Origin: Thioalkalivibrio nitratireducens DSM 14787
Lineage (GTDB): Bacteria > Pseudomonadota > Gammaproteobacteria > Ectothiorhodospirales > Ectothiorhodospiraceae
DNA: 64,000 nucleotides
Reading direction: 5' to 3'
Assembly: GCF_000321415.2 (NCBI RefSeq)
Contig: NC_019902.2
Span: forward strand, 3,348,001-3,412,000
Position 1 is the first letter of the stretch. The number at the start of each line of letters is the position of its first letter. Of this stretch, positions 47,815 to 55,657 are shown in pieces. The position numbers and the translations under genes were made by a program. The notes under the pieces were generated by a model. The model did no database searches. It worked only from the letters and a program-made list of their open reading frames with translations, and was not told the origin of the DNA.

Positions 47815-47879
47815 TTAGTGCTGAGCAGACCCCTCAACGAACGTGATCAGCGCAACATCAAATCAGGTGATCACACTCA

Positions 47880-47885
47880 CGCAGA
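47880..47885. repeat. Target-site duplication, right copy
   Basis: CGCAGA immediately follows the right end of the transposon and is identical to 44423-44428. Confidence 0.85.
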
Positions 47886-48325
47886 TTCCACGTGTTCGTG
47901 GGCGCTCTGGGGCAGAACTCCGAAGCGCAAGTTCAGCAACCTCAGCAGCATGTGCGCCTCACCCTGCCGAATACCCTTCTCCACACCCCGCTCCAGACCC
48001 TGCTCAAGGCCCTCTTCCCGGCCCTTTTCGATGAACCGCTCCGCAAACCGCGTCATCTCTGCCACCTCCTCGGGATAGCGCTGGCGGTAGACGATGCGTT
48101 CATTCTCGTCCAGCGCCGCGTAGATGTCGATGAAATCCAGGTACTTGAGTTGCCGCTCCGGGTCGGGCTTCAGATCCGTCAGCCCGCGCACGGCCATGGT
48201 GTACACCTCCAGCTTCCCGTCCTGCGCGAACGCCACGCTCGGCAGTTCAGCCGGGCGACCAGGTTCGGGCTGTCGAAGTGCCCCGGGCCGGCATCCGGGG
48301 CAATGAAGCTGCTATGGCTTGCCAT
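47880..48325 (-). pseudogene. Rpn/DUF4351 nuclease-family gene, truncated, frameshifted and split by the transposon
   Basis: The readable part (GKLEVYTMAVRGLTDLKPDP; FIDIYAALDENERIVYRQRY; EEGLEQGLERGVEKGIRQGE; LLRLLNLRFGVLPQ) matches the C-terminal half of the Rpn/PD-(D/E)XK transposase-associated family, including the Glu/Gly-rich repeat and DUF4351. Upstream, APDAGPGHFDSPNLVARLN is in another frame, so there is a frameshift near 48250. The N-terminal nuclease domain is absent. The C-terminus continues at 44351-44428 beyond the transposon. The gene was probably already decayed before or soon after the insertion. Confidence 0.85.
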
Positions 48326-48366
48326 ACTGCGGGTAAGCTCTGTTTGCTGACGCCAGTGCCAGCATC

Positions 48367-48593
48367 ATGAACCTCGAAGACAGAATCGTCGTTGACCCGT
48401 CGATTCGCAGCGGCAAGCCGTGTATTCGGGGCGCCCGGATCACCGTTTATGATGTGCTCGAGTATCTGGCGGGCGGGATGTCCGAGGCCGAGCTGCTACA
48501 AGATTCCCCGATCTCAGCACCGAAGATGTCCGCGCGGTGCTTGCGTTCGCCGCCGCCCGCGAGCAGCGGCTGGCCATCTCGCCCGCGGCTTGA
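48367..48593 (+). pseudogene. DUF433 antitoxin gene with a one-base deletion
   Basis: MNLEDRIVVDPSIRSGKPCI RGARITVYDVLEYLAGGMSE is the DUF433 family start. After AELLQD the frame is lost. Adding one base near 48506 restores FPDLSTEDVRAVLAFAAARE QRLAISPAA-stop, the normal family ending. DUF433 proteins pair with DUF5615 PIN-like toxins, whose first codons follow here. Confidence 0.85.
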
Positions 48594-48685
48594 GACTCCT
48601 GCTCGGCGAGAACCGCAGCCCACGGCTTGTCGCCCTGCTCGCCGACGTTGTGGAAACACGGCGCGGGACGCCCTATTCTTGCCCC
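48590..48685 (+). pseudogene. N-terminal remnant of a DUF5615 PIN-like toxin
   Basis: LRLLLGENRSPRLVALLADV starts on a TTG overlapping the DUF433 stop and matches the (M)KLLLDENLSPRLxxxLA start of DUF5615 proteins. After about 24 codons the similarity ends, and the frame runs directly into the nucleotidyltransferase gene. The rest of the toxin is missing. Confidence 0.65.
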
Positions 48686-49033
48686 ATGCGCAACGCATCG
48701 ACCATCGACCCGCACACACGCTCGGCGCTGGCAGCGTTCGAGCCCCTGGTGCGAAAGCGTTATGGCGCGCATTTTGCGGGCATGGTGCTCTTCGGTTCGC
48801 GAGCCCGAGGCGATCACCGGCCCGACAGTGACGCCGACGTGGCCATCTTCATCGATGCCACTGACGACCCGATACGGGAACAGATGGACATCGCCGAAGA
48901 TGCCTATCAGGTCTTTCTCGATACTGGCGTTCTCATCCAACCGTGGGTGTTTACCGGCCGGCCGGACGCTCCGTGCGCGTCACCCGCTGAAGGGCTTCTC
49001 AACGCGGTCGAAGAGGAAGGCCTTCTGTTTTGA
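48686..49033 (+). CDS. MNT-type nucleotidyltransferase (MntA-like antitoxin)
   Basis: A 115-aa minimal nucleotidyltransferase. VLFGSRARGDHRPDSDADVA carries the GSx10DxD active site. In MNT-HEPN modules this protein AMPylates and silences the HEPN ribonuclease. Here the next open frame is only 28 codons, so the partner toxin is missing or truncated. The ATG at 48686 is the natural start, although the frame is open upstream into the DUF5615 remnant. Confidence 0.85.
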   Translation: MRNASTIDPHTRSALAAFEPLVRKRYGAHFAGMVLFGSRARGDHRPDSDADVAIFIDATDDPIREQMDIAEDAYQVFLDTGVLIQPWVFTGRPDAPCASPAEGLLNAVEEEGLLF

Positions 49034-49116
49034 ACGCGAGCCGCCTGCGAGCCAAGGCGGAGCGCGCCGTGAAGGAACCGCGGGCGTTTTTCGAGTGGGT
49101 CCGGCTCACCCCCTGA
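49030..49116 (+). pseudogene. Possible truncated HEPN partner of the MNT gene
   Basis: A 28-codon frame starting with TTG overlaps the MNT stop (NASRLRAKAERAVKEPRAFF EWVRLTP). Position and overlap suit a HEPN gene, but too little is left for the family motif (R-x4-6-H) to be present. The alternative is chance. Confidence 0.3.
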
Positions 49117-49167
49117 TCCACCCCCTCCCCTATACTCCGGACCCATGGACAGGGGGAAGCACCACGG

Positions 49168-52100
49168 ATGACCGACACGGTCGGCTACTACGACCGGAAT
49201 GCCGCGCGGTATGTCGCCGACACCGCGGGGGTCGACCTGTCGGCGCTACGTGAACGCTTCCTGGCTGAAATCCCCGCCGGCGGGTTCATCCTCGACGCCG
49301 GTTGCGGGTCGGGGCGCGACAGCCTCGCCTTTCTGCAGCAGGGCTACCGCGTACGCGCCTTCGACGCCGCCCCGGAGATCGCCCGGCTCGCGGCCGAGCG
49401 CATTGGCCAGCCGGTGCAGGTGCAACGCTTCGAAGAGCTCGACGAGCGCGCCACCTACGACGGTATCTGGGCCTGTGCCAGCCTGCTGCACCTGCCCGCG
49501 GCGGAACTCCCGAACACGCTGCAGCGCCTCTGGGCCGCACTGAAGCCCGACGGCGTGCTGTACCTGAGCCTGAAGCACGGAGACGGCGAGCGCGTCGACG
49601 CCGAGGGCCGCCACTTCACCGATGCCACCGAAGCGCGCCTGCGCGACTGGCTGGCCGCGCTGCAGGAAATCGCCGCGATCGACTGCTGGCTCACCCGCGA
49701 TGAGCGCCCGGACCGCTCCGAAACCTGGCTGAACGCGCTCGTGCGCCGGGAAACCGCACCCGCCGCCCGGCTCGTAACCGGCGACCCGACCAACCCGTTC
49801 CAAACGCAACTCTGCGACGCGATCGCCCACGCCGACGAAATCGACTTCGCCGTCAGCTTCGTGAAAGTCACCGGCCTGCGCATGCTGCTGCCCGACCTGC
49901 AGGCCGCACTGAGCCCCGACCGCGCCCAGACCCCAAACATCCTTGAGCGCCCCCGGAACCACGAGACCCGTCGTTGCGAGCGCAGCGCGGCAACCCATAC
50001 AGAGCCGGACACATCCACGCCGCATGGATCGCCACGTCGCTCCGCTCCTCGCGATGACAGTGGAGGTGTCCGGACGTCACCGCGAGGAAGCATCGCCAAC
50101 GTGGCAGTCCAGCCGCTGCCGGGATCGCCTCGAGCCTCCGGCCCTCGCGATGACCCGCCCACCCGCCCCCCGGCCCGTATCCGCATCGTCACCAGCGACT
50201 ATCTCGACGTGACCGACCCCGAGGCGCTGCGCCTGCTGATGTTGCTGCAGGAACAGGGCGCGCAGGCCCGCGTTTTCCGCGCCGCCGGCACCAGCTTCCA
50301 CCTGAAGGCCTACCTGTTGGCCCGCTTCGGCGCGAACCACCAGCTGCGCGGCACCGCGTTCATCGGCTCCAGCAACATCAGCCGCCAGGCGCTCACCGAC
50401 GGGCTAGAGTGGAATTACCGCGTCGAATTCCCCGGCGACGACGGCTTCCTCGAAGCGCGCGCCCGCTTCGAGGAGATCTTCCGCGACCCGCGCACCGTCG
50501 CGCTCACCGACGACTGGATCGACGCCTACGAAAAGCGCCGCGTCCCGCCGCCGCGCGCGATCGCGCCGGGCAGCCAGGAAACCGAGCCGCCGCCGGAACC
50601 CACGCCGATCCAGTCCGAAGCCCTCGCCGCCCTCGAAGCCACCCGGCACGACGGCTACCGGCGCGGGCTCGTCGTGCTCGCCACCGGTCTCGGCAAGACC
50701 TGGCTCGCCGCCTTCGACGCCGAGCACATGGATGCCCGGCGCGTGCTGTTCGTCGCCCACCGCGAAGAAATCCTGAACCAGGCCGCGGACACCTTCGCCC
50801 GCATCCGCACCCGGGCACGCATCGGCTACTACATGGGCCAGACCCGCGACGCGCAGGTCGACGTGCTCTGCGCCTCGGTGCAGACGCTCGGCAAGAGCGC
50901 ACACCTCGAGCGCTTCCCACCGGACCACTTCGATTACATCGTGATCGACGAATTCCACCACGCCGCCGCGCCCACCTACCGGCGCCTGCTCGGCCACTTC
51001 GAGCCGCGCTTCCTGCTCGGCCTCACCGCCACCCCGGACCGCACCGACCAGTCCGACATCCTGTCGCTGTGCGACGACAACCTCGTGTTCAACCGCGACC
51101 TGTTCGCCGGGATCGAGGCCGGGCTGCTCGCGCCGTTCCACTACTACGGCATCTGGGACGAATCCGTCGACTACCGCGAGATCCCCTGGCGCAACGGCCG
51201 CTTCGACCCGGAACAGCTCTCGAACAAGCTGGCCACCCTCGCCCGCGCCCGGCACGCGCTGAAGCAGTGGCGCCGACGCTCCCAGCAGCGCACGCTGGCC
51301 TTCTGCGTGTCGATCCGGCACGCCGAGTTCATGGCGGCACAGTTCCAGCGCGACGGCATCGCGGCCGCCGCCGTCTACGGCGGCTCGAGCCTGAGCCGGG
51401 GCGAGGCGCTGCAGCGGCTCACCGACGGCCGCCTGCAGGTCATCTTCTCGGTGGACCTGTTCAGCGAAGGCGTCGACCTGCCCACCATCGACACCATCCT
51501 GATGCTGCGCCCCAGCGAGTCGAAGATCCTGTTCCTGCAGCAGCTCGGGCGCGGGCTGCGCAGGGCGGAGGGGAAGGAGAAGCTCGTCGTCCTCGACTTC
51601 ATCGGCAACCACCACGCCTTCCTGCACAAGACCCAAGCGCTGGCCCAAGCCGGCGCGACCTACCGCGAACTCGCCGCGTTCGCGCGGAAGCTGGAAGCCG
51701 GACGGCTCGAACTGCCCGACGGCTGCTTCATCAACTACGACCTCGCGCTGATCGACTTCCTGAAGGCGCTCGACTCCGACGGCACCGCCAAGGACTACCA
51801 GGCCCTGAAGGACGGCCTCGGCCGGCGCCCGACGCTGGCCGAGTTCTACCGCTCCGGCGCGAACGTGCAACGCATGCGCAAGGAGTACGGCAGCTGGTTC
51901 GAACTGGTCGCGGCGAACGAAGACCTGGGCGAAGCCGAGGCACAGGCCGCGGCAACCCATCGCGAGTTTCTGCGCGACATCGAAACCACCCCGATGACCA
52001 AGAGCTTCAAGATGGTGCTGCTGGAAGCCTTCCAGGAACTCGACGGCTGGGCCACGCCGCCCGACCTCGAGCGGCTCGCGCAGCGCTCCCGCGCCGTGCT

Positions 52101-53256
52101 CGAACGCCGGCGCCCCCTGCTGAGCGACCTGCCCGAAACCATGCGCGCCGGCGGAGACGGTTCCAGCACTGCCTGGCAGCGCTACTGGCGCGGCAACCCG
52201 GTGAACGCCTGGATCGGCGGCAACCAGCCGGCCACCGCACGCACCTTCTTCCGCGTAGCCGACGAACGCTTCGAGCCAACCTTCGACGTGCCGCCCGAGC
52301 ACCGCGAACCCTTCACCGGACACGTGCAGGAACTGATCGACTACCGCCTCGCCACCTACGAGGCGCGGGCCGCCGCGACGGCGCCGGCAAACAACGTCGT
52401 TCCCTTCGAGCGGACCCGCGCCGACGGCACCGAACTGCCATTCTTCCCGAACCTACGCGTCGCCTGCGGCCACTTCAAGACCGGCCGCGCCGACGCCGAG
52501 GAACACCGGAGCCTCGGTTCTGGCCACGGGGCTCTCGACCCGGCGCGGCACTTCATCGCCCGCGCGACCGGAAACTCGATGGACGGCGGCAAGAACCCGA
52601 TCCACGACGGCGACTACCTGCTGCTCGAACTCGTGAGCCCGCAAAACGCCGGCTCGATCACCGGCACGGTGATGGCGATCGAGCGCCAGGACGAAGCCGG
52701 CGACAACCAGTACCTGCTGCGCGTCGTTACAAAAGCCCCGGACGGCCGCTACATCCTCAAGGCCAACAACCCCGCGTTCGAGGACCTGGAAGCGACCGAA
52801 TCCATGCGCACCATCGCCCGCCTGCGGGCCGTGCTCGAACCGCTGGAACTCGCGGTCGGTGAATCCTTCCTGCGCGAGGAGATCCCGCCCCTGCTCGGCG
52901 AGAGCTTCAACCCAGGCAACTGGAACAGCGGCCACGTCGTACTCGCAGACCAGAACGCGCACGTGCTGCTGGTGACGTTGAACAAGCAGGGCAAGGCAGA
53001 AGACCACCGCTACCTGGACCACTGGATCGACGACCACACGTTCCACTGGCAGACCCAGAACTCCACCACCCCGCAGAGCAAACGCGGCCGGGAGATCATC
53101 GAACACGAGCGCCGCGGCATCGCACTCCACCTGTTCGTGCGCGACACCAAGCTCAGCGGCGGCAAGGCCGCGCCGTTCGTTTACCACGGCAAGGTCCGCT
53201 ACCAGAGCCACACCGGCAGCGGACCGATGAGCGTGATCTTCGAGGTGGGTGGCTGA
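49168..53256 (+). CDS. Methyltransferase-PLD-helicase-DUF3427-S24 fusion protein
   Basis: A 1362-aa multidomain protein. Residues 1-195 are a SAM methyltransferase (FILDAGCGSGRDSLAFLQQG). Residues ~205-440 are a phospholipase-D-like nuclease domain (FHLKAYLL and GSSNIS give the HxK...N/S pattern) interrupted at ~268-330 by a translated palindromic repeat. Residues ~480-830 are an SF2 helicase (Walker A ATGLGKTW; DEFHHAA; GLTATPDRTD; QQLGRGLRRAEGKEK). DUF3427-type sequence follows. Residues ~1090-1190 resemble an S24/LexA peptidase (ATGNSMDGG, Ser in the usual place). The ATG lies about 30 bases into a clear gap after the MNT remnant. The next gene, a NUDIX hydrolase, starts one base after the stop. 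The setting in a defence island suggests phage or plasmid defence; this is inference. Confidence 0.88.
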   Translation: MTDTVGYYDRNAARYVADTAGVDLSALRERFLAEIPAGGFILDAGCGSGRDSLAFLQQGYRVRAFDAAPEIARLAAERIGQPVQVQRFEELDERATYDGIWACASLLHLPAAELPNTLQRLWAALKPDGVLYLSLKHGDGERVDAEGRHFTDATEARLRDWLAALQEIAAIDCWLTRDERPDRSETWLNALVRRETAPAARLVTGDPTNPFQTQLCDAIAHADEIDFAVSFVKVTGLRMLLPDLQAALSPDRAQTPNILERPRNHETRRCERSAATHTEPDTSTPHGSPRRSAPRDDSGGVRTSPRGSIANVAVQPLPGSPRASGPRDDPPTRPPARIRIVTSDYLDVTDPEALRLLMLLQEQGAQARVFRAAGTSFHLKAYLLARFGANHQLRGTAFIGSSNISRQALTDGLEWNYRVEFPGDDGFLEARARFEEIFRDPRTVALTDDWIDAYEKRRVPPPRAIAPGSQETEPPPEPTPIQSEALAALEATRHDGYRRGLVVLATGLGKTWLAAFDAEHMDARRVLFVAHREEILNQAADTFARIRTRARIGYYMGQTRDAQVDVLCASVQTLGKSAHLERFPPDHFDYIVIDEFHHAAAPTYRRLLGHFEPRFLLGLTATPDRTDQSDILSLCDDNLVFNRDLFAGIEAGLLAPFHYYGIWDESVDYREIPWRNGRFDPEQLSNKLATLARARHALKQWRRRSQQRTLAFCVSIRHAEFMAAQFQRDGIAAAAVYGGSSLSRGEALQRLTDGRLQVIFSVDLFSEGVDLPTIDTILMLRPSESKILFLQQLGRGLRRAEGKEKLVVLDFIGNHHAFLHKTQALAQAGATYRELAAFARKLEAGRLELPDGCFINYDLALIDFLKALDSDGTAKDYQALKDGLGRRPTLAEFYRSGANVQRMRKEYGSWFELVAANEDLGEAEAQAAATHREFLRDIETTPMTKSFKMVLLEAFQELDGWATPPDLERLAQRSRAVLERRRPLLSDLPETMRAGGDGSSTAWQRYWRGNPVNAWIGGNQPATARTFFRVADERFEPTFDVPPEHREPFTGHVQELIDYRLATYEARAAATAPANNVVPFERTRADGTELPFFPNLRVACGHFKTGRADAEEHRSLGSGHGALDPARHFIARATGNSMDGGKNPIHDGDYLLLELVSPQNAGSITGTVMAIERQDEAGDNQYLLRVVTKAPDGRYILKANNPAFEDLEATESMRTIARLRAVLEPLELAVGESFLREEIPPLLGESFNPGNWNSGHVVLADQNAHVLLVTLNKQGKAEDHRYLDHWIDDHTFHWQTQNSTTPQSKRGREIIEHERRGIALHLFVRDTKLSGGKAAPFVYHGKVRYQSHTGSGPMSVIFEVGG
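49970..50154. repeat. Two palindromic repeats inserted in frame in the fusion gene
   Basis: Unit one (49970-50058) has arms GTCGTTGCGAGCGCAGCG and, reversed, GTCATCGCGAGGAGCGGAGC. Unit two (50086-50154) has arms GTCACCGCGAGGAAGC and, reversed, GTCATCGCGAGGGCCGG. These match the widespread GTCATTGCGAGGAGCGAAGC-type interspersed palindromes. The host frame stays open through both. Confidence 0.85.
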
Positions 53257-53257
53257 A

Positions 53258-53695
53258 ATGCCGCCGATCAAACAAGTCGTCTGCGCGGTCATCCGCGACA
53301 CAGACGGGCGCATCCTGCTCGCCCGCCGCGCGCCTGGGCAGCACCTCGAAGGGCACTGGGAACTCCCCGGCGGGAAAGTGGAACCGGGCGAATCACTGGA
53401 GTCCGCGCTACAGCGGGAACTGCTGGAAGAACTGGGGCTCGTGGTGACGGTAGGCGAAGAGCTGGCGCGAACCGAGTACGACTACGATCGGGGGAGTATC
53501 GAGTTGATTGCCCTGCAGACCTTGGCCTCGGGTGACATCACGCACATGACCGTTCACGATGCCTTCGACTGGTTTGCACCGGACGAAACCAAGGCGATTG
53601 CCATCGCGCCAGCAGACATCCCTTTGCTGGGGTCGGTGTGGTATGGCCAGCAGGCCATTATTGGAATACCTCTACGCAAAGAACCGAAGCGCTGA
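53258..53695 (+). CDS. NUDIX hydrolase (MutT-like)
   Basis: A 145-aa NUDIX protein. GGKVEPGESLESALQREL followed by LEELG is a full Nudix box (Gx5Ex7REUxEExGU). VCAVIRDTDGRILLARRAPG and HLEGHWELPGG resemble the 8-oxo-dGTP/CTP pyrophosphohydrolase class. The start is one base after the helicase-fusion stop, with GAGGTGGG 10 bases upstream, so the two genes are coupled. A NUDIX partner for a DUF3427 helicase suggests nucleotide-derived signalling or nucleotide-pool control, but this is not proven. Confidence 0.9.
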   Translation: MPPIKQVVCAVIRDTDGRILLARRAPGQHLEGHWELPGGKVEPGESLESALQRELLEELGLVVTVGEELARTEYDYDRGSIELIALQTLASGDITHMTVHDAFDWFAPDETKAIAIAPADIPLLGSVWYGQQAIIGIPLRKEPKR

Positions 53696-53755
53696 AGCGC
53701 TGTAACATCCTCACAAGCAGGCTGTTTCGACCCACAGTGTAGGCAGGATGCGGGC

Positions 53756-55567
53756 TTGGCCACTCTGATACCTTCCATCAACTCCTGCCTCCCGCGAATG
53801 ACGGGAGGCGAAAAGCGCTTCGCCCGTCGCCTCGAGGCCAAGCTGGAGGACGACTATCTCGTTTGGTACGACGTTCCCGTGGGTTCCCGAGGCTTTCACC
53901 CCGATTTCATCGTGCTCCATCCGCGCCGTGGGCTACTGGTACTCGAGGTGAAGGACTGGCGCCTCGACACGATCAAGGCTATCCATCGGTTCAGGGCGTC
54001 CATCCTTACCGCCCGCGGGTTGGTGAGCGAGGCCAACCCCCTGGAGCAGGCCCGAGGGTACGCCTGTGCGATTGCTTCCCTGCTCCAGAAAGACCCGGCC
54101 CTCGTCGCATCAGGGGGCCACCCGTACGCGGGCAAGCTGCTCTTCCCGTGGGGCTACGGGGCGGTGCTCGCCAACATCACGCGTAGGCAGTTCGAGTCGA
54201 CCGATCTTGGCGAGGTGCTCGCGCCGCACCAGGTGATCTGCCAGGACGAGATTCTGGAGGACGTGGACACCGAAGCGTTCCAGCAGAAGCTCTGGGGAAT
54301 GTTCTCCGTCCAGTTTGGCGAGGTGCTGACCCTGCCCCAGATCGACCGGATCCGATGGCACATCTTCCCGGAGATCCGAATCGGCGCTGCGCAGGCGGAA
54401 CTGTTCGAAAACACGGAAGAGCCGCTGCCCGACCTGCTCCGCGTCATGGACCTACAGCAGGAACAACTCGCGCGCAGCCTTGGTGAGGGGCACCGCGTGA
54501 TCCACGGTGTCGCCGGCTCCGGCAAGACAATGATCCTCGCCTACCGGTGCTTACACCTTGCGCGGGCGATGAACAGGCCCATCCTCGCGCTCTGCTTCAA
54601 CGTGCCACTCGCCACCCGCCTCGAGGCTCTGCTGCGCGAGCAGGGGCTTGAGGACCAGGTGAGTGTGCGCAGCTTTCACGCCTGGTGCCGGTCGCAGCTC
54701 GTCCACTATCACGTCCCGCTGCCGAGCGATGGCAAGGACTACGCTGACCAGCTTGTGCAGCGTGTGATCAAGGCAGTCGACCGCCAGCAGATTCCGGCCG
54801 GCCAGTACGGAGCCGTCCTCATCGACGAGGGACACGACTTCGCCGCGCACTGGCTGAAGCTTCTCGCGCAGATGGTCGACCCCGCGACCAACGCCCTGCT
54901 GCTCCTGTACGACGACGCGCAGTCGATCTATGGCAAGAGCCGCCGCGGCAAGTTCAGCTTCAAGAGCGTCGGCATCCAGGCACAGGGCCGCACCACCATC
55001 CTGAAGTTGAACTACCGCAACACGACCGAGGTGCTCAGGCTCGCCCATGCCTTCGCCAAGGACGTGCTGACACCTGCCGATGCCGACGAGGACGGGGTAC
55101 CGCTCGTACTTCCGGAAAGCAGCGCCCGGCACGGTCCGCCCCCGGAACTTGTCCGACTCCCGAGCTTCAGCGCCGAGGCCGACTACATTGCGGATCGCCT
55201 TTGCGCACTGCATGGCGAGGGCACCCCGTGGCGCGACATGGCGATTGTGTACCGAAACCACTTCATGGGCGAGAAACTCACCAGTCGCCTGGCAGCCGCC
55301 GGCGTCCCGGTCGACTGGCTCCATCGTTCGCATGACAGCCGCCGGTACCGCACCGGCGAGGACAGCGTGAAGGTCGTCACCTTCCACTCCAGCAAGGGCC
55401 TGGAATTTCCGGTCGTGGCTATCCCCGGGATGGGCTATCTGCCTCATGAGCACGACGACCCTGAAGACGAGGTCCGCCTCATGTACGTAGCAATGACACG
55501 AGCGATGGAACGGCTCGTGATCACATACCACCGGGAGTCGGCGTTTGTCGCGAGGTTGGCAAGGTGA
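53756..55567 (+). CDS. NERD nuclease-domain SF1 helicase
   Basis: A 603-aa protein. The N-terminal NERD domain (residues ~15-120) has HPDFIVLHPRRGLLVLEVKD, with D and ExK in PD-(D/E)xK positions. The C-terminal UvrD/Rep-like helicase has HGVAGSGKTMILAYR (Walker A), YGAVLIDEGHDFA (Walker B), LKLNYRNTTEVLRLA and VVTFHSSKGLEFPVVAIPGM, ending with LMYVAMTRAMERLVITY. The TTG start is chosen because ATLIPSINSCLPRMTGGEKR is the usual family N-terminus; an ATG at 53798 is the alternative. Such NERD-helicases occur in mobile and defence regions. Confidence 0.9.
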   Translation: MATLIPSINSCLPRMTGGEKRFARRLEAKLEDDYLVWYDVPVGSRGFHPDFIVLHPRRGLLVLEVKDWRLDTIKAIHRFRASILTARGLVSEANPLEQARGYACAIASLLQKDPALVASGGHPYAGKLLFPWGYGAVLANITRRQFESTDLGEVLAPHQVICQDEILEDVDTEAFQQKLWGMFSVQFGEVLTLPQIDRIRWHIFPEIRIGAAQAELFENTEEPLPDLLRVMDLQQEQLARSLGEGHRVIHGVAGSGKTMILAYRCLHLARAMNRPILALCFNVPLATRLEALLREQGLEDQVSVRSFHAWCRSQLVHYHVPLPSDGKDYADQLVQRVIKAVDRQQIPAGQYGAVLIDEGHDFAAHWLKLLAQMVDPATNALLLLYDDAQSIYGKSRRGKFSFKSVGIQAQGRTTILKLNYRNTTEVLRLAHAFAKDVLTPADADEDGVPLVLPESSARHGPPPELVRLPSFSAEADYIADRLCALHGEGTPWRDMAIVYRNHFMGEKLTSRLAAAGVPVDWLHRSHDSRRYRTGEDSVKVVTFHSSKGLEFPVVAIPGMGYLPHEHDDPEDEVRLMYVAMTRAMERLVITYHRESAFVARLAR

Positions 55568-55657
55568 GGTGAAACGGGCAGTGTGGAGCGCCAGCTGCGC
55601 TCGCGCGTATGGGCATGTCGGCCGGGCCGCCCGATCGGCGATGACCGGCTTGCCTCG

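Larger units (their letters stand above)
44429..47879 (+). mobile_element. Four-gene DDE transposon with ExeA-like AAA ATPase
   Basis: The element is 3451 bp, bounded by CGCAGA direct repeats. Its ends begin TGAGCACGGTCATGG (left) and, on the opposite strand from 47879, TGAGTGTGATCACC. A second related block further in (left GATTTGCGGCTGGAATGATC, right GATGTTGCGCTGATCACG, each followed by GTT(T)GAGGGG) suggests repeated transposase-binding sites. Four rightward genes follow: zinc-ribbon/HTH protein, rve-type DDE transposase, AAA ATPase and a 75-aa protein. The transposase-plus-ATPase logic is that of Mu, Tn7 and Tn5053-like elements. No cas, tniQ or cargo genes are visible. Confidence 0.88.

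Noticed and set aside
44429-47879. CRISPR-associated transposon
   Set aside because: The transposase/ATPase logic is similar, but there is no cas gene, tniQ or array inside the ends.
50404-52323. 639-codon open frame antisense to the helicase fusion
   Set aside because: The plus-strand protein shows helicase motifs throughout; the antisense translation is low-complexity and without domains.
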